Shown here: piece after piece, positions 12,301 through 25,200 of the stretch
Layout of the letters: each line of letters opens with the position of its first letter
How positions within the stretch are numbered: position 1 is the first letter of the stretch
Source: Gossypium raimondii
Lineage: Eukaryota; Streptophyta; Magnoliopsida; Malvales; Malvaceae
DNA length: 64,000 nt
Reading direction: 5' to 3'
NCBI RefSeq assembly: GCF_025698545.1
Contig: NC_068575.1
Coordinates: 58,413,980-58,477,979, forward strand
Program-made: the position numbers and the translations under genes
The notes under the pieces: model-generated
The model's input: the letters and a program-made list of their open reading frames with translations, nothing else
Told to the model about the DNA's origin: nothing
Database searches by the model: none

Positions 12301-13170
12301 AATATATTTGGGTAACTATCGTAATTATGGGTCACAATAAATTAGGTGTAATTGGAACACTCTAATTATATTTTCTGATTTTTGGGAGAGAGTGTGAAAA
12401 TCGAAGTAATTACATAGATAATTATACTCAAATCTAATTTTAAAAAATAAAATTATTTAGTACAACACTAGTGGAGTTTTTAGACTCCACAAGCAGGTGT
12501 AGGGAGTTGACAAGTGTCCTACAATAGTATAGTAAAAAAAGAGACATGTCAATTTTTTTTAAATTGCTTGTGGAACAAAAAAAAAAAAGTAAACACTCAC
12601 CCTTTTAAAAAATATTTTATATAAATTATAAAATTATATTATAAGCAAATAGATATTACTACTTTGGATGGTTATGGAAAAATTCTTATATTATAAATTT
12701 TAAAATATATATTATAAAAATAATTTGTGTATTTTATTAAATTATAACAAAAATTATATTATTTAAATCCTAAAATTTTCTAAAGTTGATACTTTTTTTA
12801 TAAAAGTGTTATAATATATTTATTTATAAAAAATTATGGCTAAATATGGACATAACTTATTTATGTATCATTGCTATGTGTTGTAAAAATAATATATCTA
12901 TTCATAAAAATGTTTATAACTTATTTATAAAAATAATTTTCTAAGATTATGGACAAAATTATATTATTTACAATAAGTGTTATGAACATTTTAAAAATTT
13001 ATAAAACATTTTTATTAAAATTTATATTATTTTGTACTTAATTTACATATCATAAAAGGGATTTAACCTAGCATAAGTCTTTCTACAAATTAAGTTTATA
13101 TATACTTTTTATAATTAAAACTATAAACTATTTGGATTGTGAACTTAAATATTATAAGGTCGATACCAAC
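12301..13170. other. AT-rich intergenic DNA
   Basis: No gene or clear repeat is visible. There is a short palindrome near 12473-12490 (gtggagtttttagactccac), and the word ctccacaagc is echoed inverted as gcttgtgg near 12567. The rest is low-complexity A/T sequence. Confidence 0.4.
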
Positions 13171-13179
13171 GATGCAAAT

Positions 13180-13560
13180 AAAAAAGATTTTCTTACACAA
13201 TGCCATAGGGTATGATATCATTTGAAAGAATAGTGTTATGCAATAACGCTATAAGCAGCTCGTGAACAATGTTTACAAAAAAACATTTCTCATATTAACA
13301 TCACCACCTTAGTATAACATAAAATTCAAGGTTGGGTCGTACTAGCATATTACATATTTCACAACTTCAATCAAAGGGGGAATTGAGACAATTCATACTT
13401 CGTAGAGTACATGGAAGAAATAAATATTGATAATTTTAATGATGTGAGTGCAAATTCAGACGATGATGACGAACTCGATCAATGACCAATATATGATGAT
13501 AAGGAATACATGTTAAATATTAAAGAGGGAATAACCCAACAAGCACTAGAACATTGCATA
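13180..13560 (+). pseudogene. Degenerate PIF/Harbinger-type transposase C-terminus
   Basis: Translating the + strand in two neighbouring frames gives fragments that match the end of plant HARBI1-like transposases. These are a GMISFERIV-like stretch (family pattern NVIERxFG) at about 13211, FLILTSPPxYNIKFKV (pattern FPILxSPPxYxIKTQV) at about 13286-13340, and QGWVVLAYYIFHNFNQ (pattern KIVLACCxLHNFIR) at about 13328-13375. An acidic tail follows, with a 24-residue open piece at 13411-13485 (SDDDDELD). Several stops and at least one frameshift break it. The match is from memory of the family pattern, so a protein search would settle it. It is a fossil without coding capacity. Confidence 0.55.
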
Positions 13561-15194
13561 TGATGTTTATTTATTTTTACTATTTTTATTAGTAATCATA
13601 TTATCAACTAAAATTTCAGACAAACATAATATATATGATGATTTTATTTTAATTTTTGTCACTTGTTTAGAAATTATTTTATCATAGTAATTAACATTTT
13701 TAAAAGTATAAATTATGCAATAATGTAACTACAACATGACGAAAAAATTATCATGTAATTACACTCATATCACCAAACACGTCTAATGAAATAGAATTCT
13801 TTATAATTGCAATAAAGTGTAATTACTTTCATTTAATTACTCAGTTTAAAAAACAGATCCTTAGTCTTTAAAAGAAAAGAAATTATCTTTTATGTTGTTT
13901 GGTGAAAGCAACTTTTATTGAGAAATGCAAATGAAACAATTATGCACTAAATTTTATCATATTGGCAATAGGGATGAAAATAAATTGGTATAAAAATTAA
14001 ATGTAACTTTGACTGAAATGATAAAGATTTTAATGTTTTAGATTCAAATCTCATTATTTTTATCACGTGTGTATAATTTTTAAATGTATCAAAATATAAA
14101 AATATTTTTAAAGTAATATTTATTACATCATAAAATAAACTTTTAAAAAGTTACAATAGAATTTAGGTCTAGTTAATAAATTTAATTGCGGTGGTTTTGA
14201 TAAATTTTTTGTTTTATGTTTTATATTTTCTACATATTTTTCAATTACATTTATGCTTATTTGACATTTCAATCAAGTTTGTGTGTTCATTTGATTTTTC
14301 TTCCAATTCTTTTTATTTTTATTAGGTCAATTATTTTTCCCTTTAATTCAAAATTATGATAATTTAGCTTTTGAAATTTCACAATTCGAATTTTATAATA
14401 ATTAGTTCTTGTTGCTGTAACTTATAATGTAAGATTTTATTATAATAGCACATCATGGGATTTTTTATTCTAATTAGTAATTTTAAAATTCCATAAAATT
14501 TCATTATAATAAAAATTTAAACACATGTCGAAAAGATTTTGGGGTTAAATCAAACTTTTGTTGATTTTGAAGTTTTGTTAATATTAAATTTAGGTATGAA
14601 ATACATCAAACATTTGACCATTTAAAAATGTGATTTAGTTGCATCAAAATTTGTGTTGATTTTTCAACGCAATCAGGTCAAAGCGTAGCGAAATTTTCAT
14701 ACAAAATTTGATATATTTATTATTTTCTCTAAGTATTGTTCTTCGTATCAATTTTTGGTTTAAACTGAAAAAGTGTGGACAAATATACAGATAATTGAAG
14801 AAAGAAATTAAAAAATATTTCTCAATAATTTTTCTCATAGACAAATCGCTGTATTATTCTAAACTAGACAAAAGAAAATGCCTCTATTAATAAAAGTACT
14901 TTATAAAAATGTTTAACTGAGCATAAAGTAATTAAATTTTCATTTTAAAATAAAATTTTCTTATTTAAAGCAATTTAGATTGCACTACTGTATGTTTGTT
15001 GTAGGATTCATGATTATGATTTGGGATTGTTTTTCAATAATATCATCTTGAAAATTTGAATTTATATTCTCTTTTGAAAATGTAATCCATCTTACCACTA
15101 TACCTAATATTTGTTAAATATTAAGTATATATTAAAAAATTATTTAAACTTTTAAATAGAATAAAAGTGATTTAGTAGCTTACCTTTGATAAAT
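13561..15194. other. AT-rich intergenic DNA
   Basis: No supported gene. A small frame at 14644-14844 (-) is AT-rich chance coding. A stretch near 13990-14070 (aaatgataaag followed by agattcaaatctc) resembles the head of a degraded SINE, but I could not find a target duplication. Confidence 0.4.
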
Positions 15195-15530
15195 AATAAG
15201 TTAATTTTTTTGGTAATAAATAGCGGCATAAAAACGATTACAAAGTTAGAAAAGCACTATTAAAGAACATTAGGCGTATGAGCACGGTTAGCATGCAGCA
15301 ACCCCTGAATTGAAATGGGAGGGTCTTAAAACAACCATAAGCTGGCATAACTGAAACTAGTGATCTTGGTCATGTGATTGGCAACTTCATTTTGAGGCCT
15401 AAGAATATGGCGAATTCGGACTTTCTAATTTCGATAGAGTAGTTGATGGATAAGACGTAACTCTACCGTCTTACTATTAGCAGCACCCCCCGCTAAGAGA
15501 GTCTCCAACAATAACGCATTAAATCCAACT
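15195..15530 (-). pseudogene. LINE RNase H domain relic
   Basis: On the minus strand the region translates, with stops, to the end of a plant L1-type ORF2 RNase H domain. It includes a VELRLIHQLL stretch, then VRIRHILRPQNEVANHMTK, which matches the family pattern W-x-V-x-x-x-H-(I/V)-x-R-E-x-N-x-V-A-D-x-L-A-K, followed by the usual short C-terminal tail. In-frame stops after RN and after LWLF show it is dead. No target duplications were seen, so it is a fragment of an older insertion. Confidence 0.7.
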
Positions 15531-16905
15531 CTCTAAATCCATTTTCCCATACTATGATTAGCCCTTCTATAATATACATATGAATATATACAACTCATTT
15601 CTCAAAAAAAAAATCTTATTTGATAATATACAATTAAAAGGTCAATACTCAGTATTCACACGTTACATTTAAAGGAACAATAAAGAGAGTTAAAACAATG
15701 TATTAATCTTAACCACTTGAATATTTTACAAATAAATTGATGAAATAAATATAAAAGATAATATATAGAAGATTTAATTAAAACTATATAATCAGGTTTT
15801 ATATATAGTAAATAAAATAAAATCCTAAACCCACCATAATATATAATTTAGAGAAAAGAAAAAGCTATAGAAAAACTTGTAAATAAAAATAAAATATATT
15901 TTGCAATTAAAAATTGGTGCATATTTGATATGGCCATAAATGAGTGTATTGTCATTGTTGTATTGGCATGGGAGAAGGAATAAATAGTTGTCATCCATTG
16001 AAAGGCGAAAAGGAAAAGAACTTAACTTTGGGGATTGGAATGAAAGTAACTTACAACCGCATGATATTTAAGTAAAAAGATTTCACTGACACTACCCTTT
16101 TTTAGTTATTTGTTCATCATTTGCTAGTTCAAGTTTAAGATTTAATTAATTCCACTCAAGGAAATTTGAAAATTAATCAAAATCAAAATTGTTTTAGCTC
16201 GATTTTGTCCATCACTAATTTGAAATTATTTTTGTATGTAATTATTACTACTTTTATAGTTTTAAAAATTCAAATCAAAGAATAATATATGCTTAAACGT
16301 GTTCGAACTTATTTTTTTATTATTAGAATAATAATAGTGTTAATTAAAATTTTATTTTAGTTTATATTAAAACATATTTACACAAATTAAAATTAATAGT
16401 TTAATTTATTTATTTTATATAATTTGGCTTTAGATGGTAAGATGGAAAAATAGATGAAAAATCAAAAGTGTAGGAAAAATGGAAAAAATATTTATTTCCA
16501 TTAGCATGGTTGGTAGGAGGATGAAACCATTTTTTGAAAGAAAATATCTTCTCATTTATTGTTTGGTATGGCTAAAAATTGTAAGGAAAGAAAATTAAAA
16601 TTTTAGAAAAAAAGCACATAAAGTCGAGGACTCAAAGCAGCTTTTGTTTAAAATATATTATTAATTTTAAAAATACATATTTATACATTGTTATAAAATG
16701 GTTTGACTTTATAATAAGATTTGTCATTCAATCCGTAATGTTTTTTAATCGATAATTTAACTGATTAAATGGGTGATTTAATGGCTAACCACCAATCCAT
16801 TTTTCAACATTGACTAATAATAATTTTAATTCCACAATGAGAATTAGAAAGTTTTCACGTGCATTTTGTAACAACAAATTGGATGTACAAGTGCAATAAT
16901 TAAAT
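15531..16905. other. AT-rich intergenic DNA
   Basis: No gene, RNA or clear repeat recognised. Confidence 0.4.
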
Positions 16906-17158
16906 GGTTAAAATGTGCTTTAAGTCCCTATACTATTCATTACAACATATTTTTTCTACACAAGTCACAATTATCAAGTAATTCTTTTATTTCAAAATAT
17001 CACATTAACAAATTTAATAGAAGAATTTTAACAATAATAATAATTGGACCTGAAAATTGAAATATGAAAAGTAAATAGACTAAATTCTTTGACATAAAAA
17101 TAGAGTGACTAATTTTCAAATACATGAAGAGTATAAGGATTAGAAACTTATTTTAACC
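16906..17158. mobile_element. Foldback MITE-like element (about 250 bp)
   Basis: The left end (ggttaaaatgtgctttaag...cctatact) and the reverse complement of the right end (ggttaaaataagtttctaat...cttatact) match over several tens of bases with substitutions, so the whole segment can fold back. The 'rest of my account' style words in the arms (agtccctatact) recur in other plant foldback repeats. The target duplication is not clear. Confidence 0.55.
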
Positions 17159-19081
17159 CAATAAAATTTACAACCTTCTAAATAAGAAAACTAAATTTCA
17201 AACTTTATAAAAGATCAAGGACTGGCTACAGAATTAAACCCTTTTTATTTTTCTTATGCATAGTTCCTTGAAGGTTAGCGAATCGCAATCGAGCTTTACA
17301 CTAATCATTTTGTGGGCTGGCTTGAAATTCGAATTTAAATTAAGGAGTGGTTCCGCATAAACAATTAATTATATTAAGGGTAAGTAGAGCTTAATAATTT
17401 GTCACGAATCGCCTTATTTGAAATTCCCAGCTAACGGTCAGCCACGTACTCAAGGAGTCACGGTAAGTTGCGTGTCTTTAATTATTTTTTATTTATCAGA
17501 TGCAACTTGCGTGTCCCACTCAAACTTTAGCTACCCAAGTTGAAGTGTCACGTTTTTGTTGCGTGCCCCAATTAACTTTTGAACATTTTTAATTAATGAA
17601 TATTAGCTTTATATTTATAAAATAAATATTAATTATATTAAATATAAAAATTTTCAAATAATATTTGATATTTATAGGTACCTATTAATCGGATCAATAG
17701 TTTATATATAGAGTAAAATGCCTAAGTTGTTAGTACTAATTAAAATATATTATATTTATGTTTTAAAATTGAAAACGTAAAAATAAAATAATATAAATAT
17801 ATAACTTTTAGAAGATTTATAGTTTGTATTATAATCCATATAAGTTAATAATAAAAACATAATATTTAAAATATGTAACCCCTTCTTGTCTAATTAGAAC
17901 GAATTATTAACATAAAGACCTTAGTTGAAAATATGCATCTTTACACCTTTGCGCTAGCTATGGCGACATACCCTATTCTTATTTAGCTCAAGAAGTTTGA
18001 ATCTTATATTTTCGCTCAAGCATTATATCTTTAAGTTTATATAATTTGCAAGATATATATTGAAAAGATTCCTTAAAGACGCCCATTAATCTGTCATATC
18101 TAAGTAGTTCATTCATGTAAATTATTCAGATTAAATTCAATAATACTTTAAAATGATACCCGCCACTCTACAATTGCACCTAAACTCAATGAATGAGTCC
18201 CATGTTGGAGACTACTTTTCCTTATAAATACCTTCCTGACCTCGAATAAAAATGAAAGATTAACTTCACCCTACTAAAATGTGTCTCAGGTCATGCATTT
18301 ATTCTTGTAGACCACAACCGTTTTTCTAGAAAAGGAAAAAGACAGTATTGTTGGGGGGTGAGGGCCCTACAACGTAAAATATTATATTTTATTCTATTTA
18401 AAATCTATAAACTTTTAATTAGAAAATTTTAATTTTTTTTTAAATTATAAAAAATTTATTAATATAATAATAAAATTATATATTTAACTTTTAAAAAATA
18501 TATAATTTAATCTCGATCCAAAACAATTCACCAATCATCAATCCAGGAAAAATAATAAAATTATATATGCAATCGTATGAAATTTGATTTTGCTCTCTAA
18601 ATATGTAATGTAAGAGTTACTGTTCTTCTTGTGTAAAAAATATTGGATTCGTTTAATCAAGACAATCGGAGTAGTATCACTAGGATGACTTTTAAGTGCT
18701 TGTAAAGGCATTGTTGTTTCCAGAAAATGCCTTCACGCGCAATAAATGTATTGGGATTTCCCACTACTATCTTTCAAGAAAAAAAAATTGTGATTGTTTG
18801 CAACCATGGGTTGATATGTGCCAACTAAAAAGGCTTATGAAGATATGGAAAATAATAAATACAAATAAATAATAACCTTAATATCAATTATACATTTCAA
18901 ATTGAATTAAAAAATTAAAGCATCTGCATGCCATTACACCGCCATTACACCCCTTTTCCGTGGGCCCCATTCAATACATTATTTGGTTCGGTGTATTGAC
19001 TTAATACGGGTCTATTACATTATTCATCAAACCCAAATTAAGACATTACTATTATAAGTTTAAGAATTTTAGTTTTTTCTT
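17159..19081. other. AT-rich intergenic DNA
   Basis: No gene recognised. The segment near 18196-18250 has a gtcccatgttg word followed by ttataaata. It weakly resembles the USE plus TATA arrangement of plant snRNA promoters, but no snRNA body follows. Confidence 0.4.
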
Positions 19082-20199
19082 TAAGGGTGTAAAAGGTTTT
19101 TAAATTAAAAAAATAATTAAACTATTGCTTTTCCTTTTTACAGTCAATTAGGTACTTAAACTTTCAAAATACATCAAAAAGCCCTCAAAATTTTTCAAAA
19201 AAAGCAATCAAGCCTCTGATTTTTTTTTTGGTACTCAATTAGGTACTTAAATTTTAAAATGCATCAAAAAGACTATTTGATTATTAACTTTAATAGTTGA
19301 CCATTAAAGTTTGCTGCCCCTAATTTTTCCAGTTAAAGCCACCCGTGTCACAACCACGGCGTGATATGTGATAAAAAATTATAAAAAGTAAAAATAAATA
19401 AAAGTTATCAAAATTATTAAAATTTAAAAAAAAATCATAAAAAAATCATAAAAATTATAAAATGTATCAAAAAGACCCTTTAACCATTAACTTTAACAGT
19501 TGACCGTTAAAGTTAATGACCTTTAGTTTTTTTTTTGTGTTAAAGTCATTATGTGTCGCAACATAGTGTGACATGTGGCGAAAAATGATAAAAATAAAAA
19601 TCAATAAAAGTTGTAGAAAAATTATAAAATGCTTCTTTTAGTACGATAATTTTTTTTACGAATTTTATATTTCTTTACCTTTTTATAATTTTTTATGACG
19701 TTATAAAATTTTATAATTTTTTCTATATTTCTATATATATTATAATTTTTTTACGAATTTTATAAAATTTTACAATTTTTAATAAATTTGGTAATTTTTT
19801 CTTCTAACTTTTAATAAAATTTAAATATTTTTATTAAAATTTAATCATTTTATAACTTTTAGTGATTTTTATTTTTTATCATTCTTTTGTCATATGTCAC
19901 GTTGTGGTTGCGACACGTGGTGACTTTACCTGAAAAATATTAGATGTGGTTCAAGTATCCAATTGAGTGCAAAAAAAAAGGAGTAATTGCTTTTTTGAAA
20001 AAGTTTGAAGTCCTTTTTGATATATTTTGAAAGTTCAAGTACCTAATTTAGAGCAAAAATAAAAGCAGGGTGTTAATTACTTTTTTTAAAAAAATTTAAG
20101 GGTCTTTTTAATACATTATAAAATTTCAAGCACTCAAATGAGTGAAAGAAAACACAGGCTTAATTGTTTGTTTTTTTTTCTAAGTTTTTACACCCTTAT
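19082..20199. mobile_element. Long foldback element (about 1.1 kb)
   Basis: The left arm starts taagggtgtaaaaggttttt and the right arm is its imperfect reverse complement, ending ...tttttacaccctta. Both arms repeat a module (aattaggtacttaaa...tttcaaaatacatcaaaaag) two or three times in opposite orientation. A GC-richer inner block (cgtgtcacaaccacggcgtg at about 19345; cacgttgtggttgcgacacg at about 19897) is also inverted. There is no transposase frame inside. This is a non-autonomous long-terminal-inverted-repeat element, possibly of Mutator type; poly-T flanks hide any target duplication. Confidence 0.75.
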
Positions 20200-22153
20200 A
20201 TTTTTTTTTCTTCATTGTTTTAGGGTAGGTTTTGAGTTTTCCACTGGGCCATTCTTTCCGAGCCTTATATAATGGCTTTGGGCCAAAGTATTAATTTATG
20301 GGCTAATAAATCAAACAGACTGACTTTCCTGGTTCCCAATTCCCTGTTTAACCCTAGTTTCAAGTGATTAAATCAAAAATCGGTTTATTCTCTTTATTTA
20401 AATCGGAACACTAATCCATTTTTAATCTAAACAATAATTTTAAAGCGAAAATAATAGATACAATCACAGTGGTAGGGGTTGTCGTAAATTTGACATAAAA
20501 AAATCAATGTTGAATTCCTATGTAACCACCCATGCTCTCTCTCAAATGGTGATGACTCAAAGGCTAATTATTTAATTAATGAATTTTTCATTATACTTTT
20601 ATTTAATTTTAATATATCTAAATAACGGATTGGTTTTGTAGTTAAAAGAAAACAGGCCCAACAAAGCTGTATTGTTGATTGACATAGTTGGGCCAGTGTG
20701 AGGGATTTAATTGTTTGATTTTATCCCGAGTTTTTCAATATTTTTCCTCCATTACTGTTAACGTGAAATCATATTGTCCCACTAACGTGTGTTGTTGATG
20801 CTTTGAATTAAAGCCTCCTAGCTTAGCTCTAATGATAATATCCATCATTTCTGCCCAACTCCCATTACACGCTTCCTTTGTCAATTTAATTAATATCAAG
20901 CTTAATTCACTATTTAATAAATAAAAAATAGAAATGGGTTAAATTCGATTCAATCCGGAAAATTTTAAATTTCGAGTTAATTGAATTAAGTTATTCAAGT
21001 TTATCATACTAAAGTATTTTTTTTCTCTTATTTTGCTCTGAAAGAGTTTTAAAAAATATATGCTTTCAAATTTATATGCTCTAACATACAATTAGTTATA
21101 TCGTAACAATATTTGACATGTTAAACATATTTTAATTTAATTCAAACAATTTCATTTGATTCAACCAGACTCTATTTGAAAAAAATTCAAATCGACTTAG
21201 GATGATGAAATGAGACTCGTAAACTCAAAATTATTTCAATTGAGTCTATTTGGTCAAACACTCATCCCTAACAGAAAGTATGAAGATTGATTTATAACTT
21301 TATTTGACGAGTTGGGTTTGGTTCGACAGATTCATTTTCTCCTATTTTTAATCAAAAGCAAAAAGGAAGAAGAAATTGAAAGAAAACTTGGAAAACTAAA
21401 GTATTGATTTTGAATTGTAATGTTTGATTGATTTTTATTATTATAAAATTTAATCGAATTTGATTAGGATATTACTTAATGTGTTCACTTTAATATAATT
21501 TTGAGTTAAAATTATATTATATTTTTGTATTCAACTTATAGTTTTGATAGCATGAAATAAATAATATATATTTAAAATAGCAAATTAATTGAAAATTGAA
21601 TGGGGTTGATTATTTTAATATCTAATTTGATTTATAATTATAAAAAATGCTGAGCGCGATGAACTTAGATTTGAATTTTAACCATCATTATTGTAACTCT
21701 AAAAGGAATAATTTAAATAAAATCGTAAAATGAATATAAAAAAACACTTAGTTATTATCCTTTGATGTTTAAAAATGGATTTAAGCAAATACGTTATCGC
21801 CACCTTTTAAGAGCAAGAACCAATGAGTGGAAGAAAGAGTCAGCCCTTATCGCGCTGCATTTCTATTTCTTTGATTTATCATATAAATATAATAATTAAA
21901 TATTACCTAATTATTATAATATAATTATAATTTGTTTGTGAAAACTTAGGAAATTGAATATAATAATAATTATAGATATTAATACTATTGGCATGGGTGA
22001 ATCTTTGCCGGGTGCTGTAATGAAATATATTGTCTTAGTTAACACGCTGGCACACTCTCGCCTTCCTCTTCCCTTTCCTCCGCCACTCCCACTTATTTCA
22101 TTGCTTTTCCCCATTTCATGCACAACTTTCTTTGAAATTTGAAATTTGTTAGG
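20200..22153. other. AT-rich intergenic DNA and promoter of the A9-like gene
   Basis: No gene visible until the A9-like leader. Small open frames at 21914-22123 (-) and 21954-22142 (+) overlap each other in the promoter region and do not look coding. A CT-rich stretch at about 22060-22115 probably lies in the promoter or leader. Confidence 0.4.
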
Positions 22154-22162
22154 TTAGGGTTT
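22154..22162 (+). promoter_or_regulatory. Telo-box (TTAGGGTTT) in the leader of the A9-like gene
   Basis: TTAGGGTTT (reverse AAACCCTAA) lies 80 bases before the ATG at 22242. Telo-boxes near transcription starts are common in plant genes expressed in dividing cells. That function is known for the motif; its use here is inferred. Confidence 0.45.
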
Positions 22163-22241
22163 TTGGGACAAAAAGGGTCAGCATCATCGAGATTTGATTT
22201 GAGATTTTGATTATTGAGAATCAATCGGTGGGAGTAGGGGC

Positions 22242-25200
22242 ATGGAGAACGGTCACGATGGGAAATTGGCGGGCAAATTATCGGGATTGGCCCTCAACGA
22301 CAAGGAGCTCTTCAACGACGATAGCTTGTTTCAGGTCATGAAAGCCGTTGAGGCCGCCGAAGCCACCATTAAACAACAGGTCTTCTTCTTCTTCTTCTTT
22401 GAATAGTAGTAATAATAGAATGATAATTTATTCTTTGTGTTGCAGGCGGAAGAGAACAATCGATTAAGGTCTGAACTCCAGAAAAAAATTGAGCAACTCG
22501 AAAAATATGTAGGAAAATTAACCTTTTTTTTCTTCATTTTAATCAAATTAAGCTCTATATGGTTGTTATGCTTTATTTCTGCGCGAATTTATTTATATTT
22601 AATGGTAATCAGAAAGTGGATGGTGGTAGTAATCTGAATGCTTCAGCTGACAAAGCTGCCAATACCGATTTTAATGGAACTTTCACTGCACCTGCTTCTT
22701 CTTCTTCTGACAATAACAAGGGCCTTCCTATTTCTTTTCCCTCTTCACCTTTATCAGCTGTCTCTTTTCCCCCTACCAGGTACTTCTTTTTTACGTGGCG
22801 CCATGTAGCTATAATAACTGGAGGTGTTATAACATGAAATGTACCATTTTTCTGGTTTACTTGTTTTAATATGGTAGGCGTCAATTAGATGGAGAATATG
22901 ATTCTACATTGCCTCAAGGTCTCATGCCGATTCCCAAAGTAAATAGTTCTTTCATGCCCTTTTACCGTGCAATTCCCCCCCCCCTTCTTATATAGACCGA
23001 GTAACTACTATTTCTCTCCAGGATGTTACCCTAAAGGCACGGGAACAAGAAGAAGAGATTTTGCAGTTGCGCAAACAGCTTGCTGAATTTTCTGTCAAGG
23101 TTGTCTCTTGCTTCTTTTCCCCTTTCTATCTTCATTGAAAATGTTTTAGTTTTGGATTCTTTAATAATTCATGGTTAATCACAGGAAGCACAAATACGCA
23201 ATGAAAAATATGCTCTTGAAAAGCGCATTTCCTACATGCGATTGGTAGGTTCTAGCTTTTCCTTCCATTCACACAATCACTCATTCTCTTCACCTTATTT
23301 GTTTTATTGTTCTGGAAAGGAGAACTAATCTATAAAATAATTTTTGAAAAATGTTAACATCAGGCCTTTGATCAGCAACAACAGGATCTTGTTGATGCCG
23401 CATCAAAAGCTCTCTCTTATAGACAAGACATCATAGAGGAAAATATTCGTCTTGCATATCAGTTACAGGTTTTTTTATTGTTAATATATATGTTTATATG
23501 TATATTCGTTTTGACATTATTGGATATGTGCCTGTATCCTATTTGAGCATTGAACCATGTTTTCTGTGTTAATATTTCTCATCATTAATTCTCTAACTAT
23601 TTCACATGTAAAAGTACCTTTTTTCTTCACACTTCTTTTCATTTTAGAAGATTTTCTATCATCATCTTGTGTGGTCTTGGTGCCATATATTTTGATATTG
23701 CATATTGATACAATGCTGATGATTTTATCTGTTCTAGAATCCATTTTCATTTCAATGTTCTACTTCTGGTTCTTTCAGGCCGCCCAGCAAGAAAGAACAA
23801 CTTTTATTTCATCTTTGCTTCCCCTTCTGACAGAATATTCCCTGCAGCCACCAGTACCTGATGCTCAGTCCATTGTAAGCAATGTCAAGGTCAGTCTCTT
23901 AATTCATTCCAATTGCATCAATGGATTTTCACTCATACAATCTGTTTTGTTGCAAAATCCATATCAACTTGCTGTAAAACTGGGATGTAGTCTGTATTTT
24001 GTATCTATATTAATATTATTTATTTCATCAATTCAAATGGAAGTGTTCTATTTAATCCTATCAACAATATCAAAATGCAAGTGGCAAGCTTAATGCTATT
24101 CATGGGGGCAGATATCCCCTCCTCAGATACTGAAATGGTCGTTGTTGGTATGAGCATCTTATCTCTCGAAAGAAGAAGTCTCTGCTTTGATATCCTTGTT
24201 CTATCAAATCATTGTATCTGCTGATGATTTGCATTTGATTGAGTCATTTTGACTGTAGTTAGGCTAATTTCTGATGAATATGATAAAATAAGATAGCATT
24301 CTTAGAATTTTATTTAAAAAAGTGTGTTCCATTCATGTATCTTTGGAGTTTTATTGGCATTAAAGTCTTTTAGACAACTGGGAGATGATTTTGTTTCCAG
24401 TCCTGCAATTTCTTTATTTTCTCTATTTCAAAATTGCCTTTTATTTGTATGCTTGTGGGTTTGTATGCTTGTGGGTGTGTTTTCATTCTTATAATTTGAG
24501 GGATGTTTTAGCGGTCATAATAATGTTTTGATCCTACAGTTTATTAACATTATCTGTAGCAAAGTATATAATATACCTAGCTTCTATTTGCTTTTTTACC
24601 TTGATATCTCTGAGGAGACTGAGTAGAAACGAATGAGGCATAAATTAGATAAAGCAAGGGCACAAGATAGAAGAGTGAACAATTATTTTTAATAAGTCAA
24701 AACATTTATGTTTCTTTTCTTTAAATCAGAAGCATGAGGTTAGTACTTGACTTTTGCAGGTTCTATTTAAACATCTGCAAGAGAAGCTTATTGTTATTGA
24801 GGTATGTTTGTGGAAATGAAGTTCTTTATAATAGCTGGAGACATCCCGTTTTTCTCCAGTTCTGGTGGAGTTAAACTGGGTTAATTTGTAATCTGTATAT
24901 ATTTTTCTAAATACTTAATCATGTTTGTCTTTTTCTTTTGTGGCCTTAGTCAAAGCTTAAGGAGTCACAATATCAATTGGCACCTTGGCGGTCGGATGTC
25001 AATCATTCCAATTTTGCCCCCCAATCTCCATTACATTCCCTTGGTGCCACACTGCCTACATCAGTATGCTCATATTTCTTCTTTTGATTGTACTTTTATA
25101 TCGTAACGATTTTCTTAAAGTCCTATTCTTTGTTTTAGAGCAAAAATGGCCTTGAATTGGTGCCACAACCAACTTATTCCCTAGGAAAGACGCAGTTAAT

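Noticed and set aside
18196..18250. USE-like word (gtcccatgttg) about 24 bases centre to centre from ttataaata, resembling a plant pol III snRNA promoter
   Set aside because: Only about 8 of 11 USE positions match, and the downstream sequence does not resemble U6, U3 or any other small RNA that I know.
23557..24093. 178-codon + strand frame in the A9-like gene
   Set aside because: It is read-through of intron 7, exon 8 and intron 8. Only 23779-23889 is supported as exon, by phase and splice sites.
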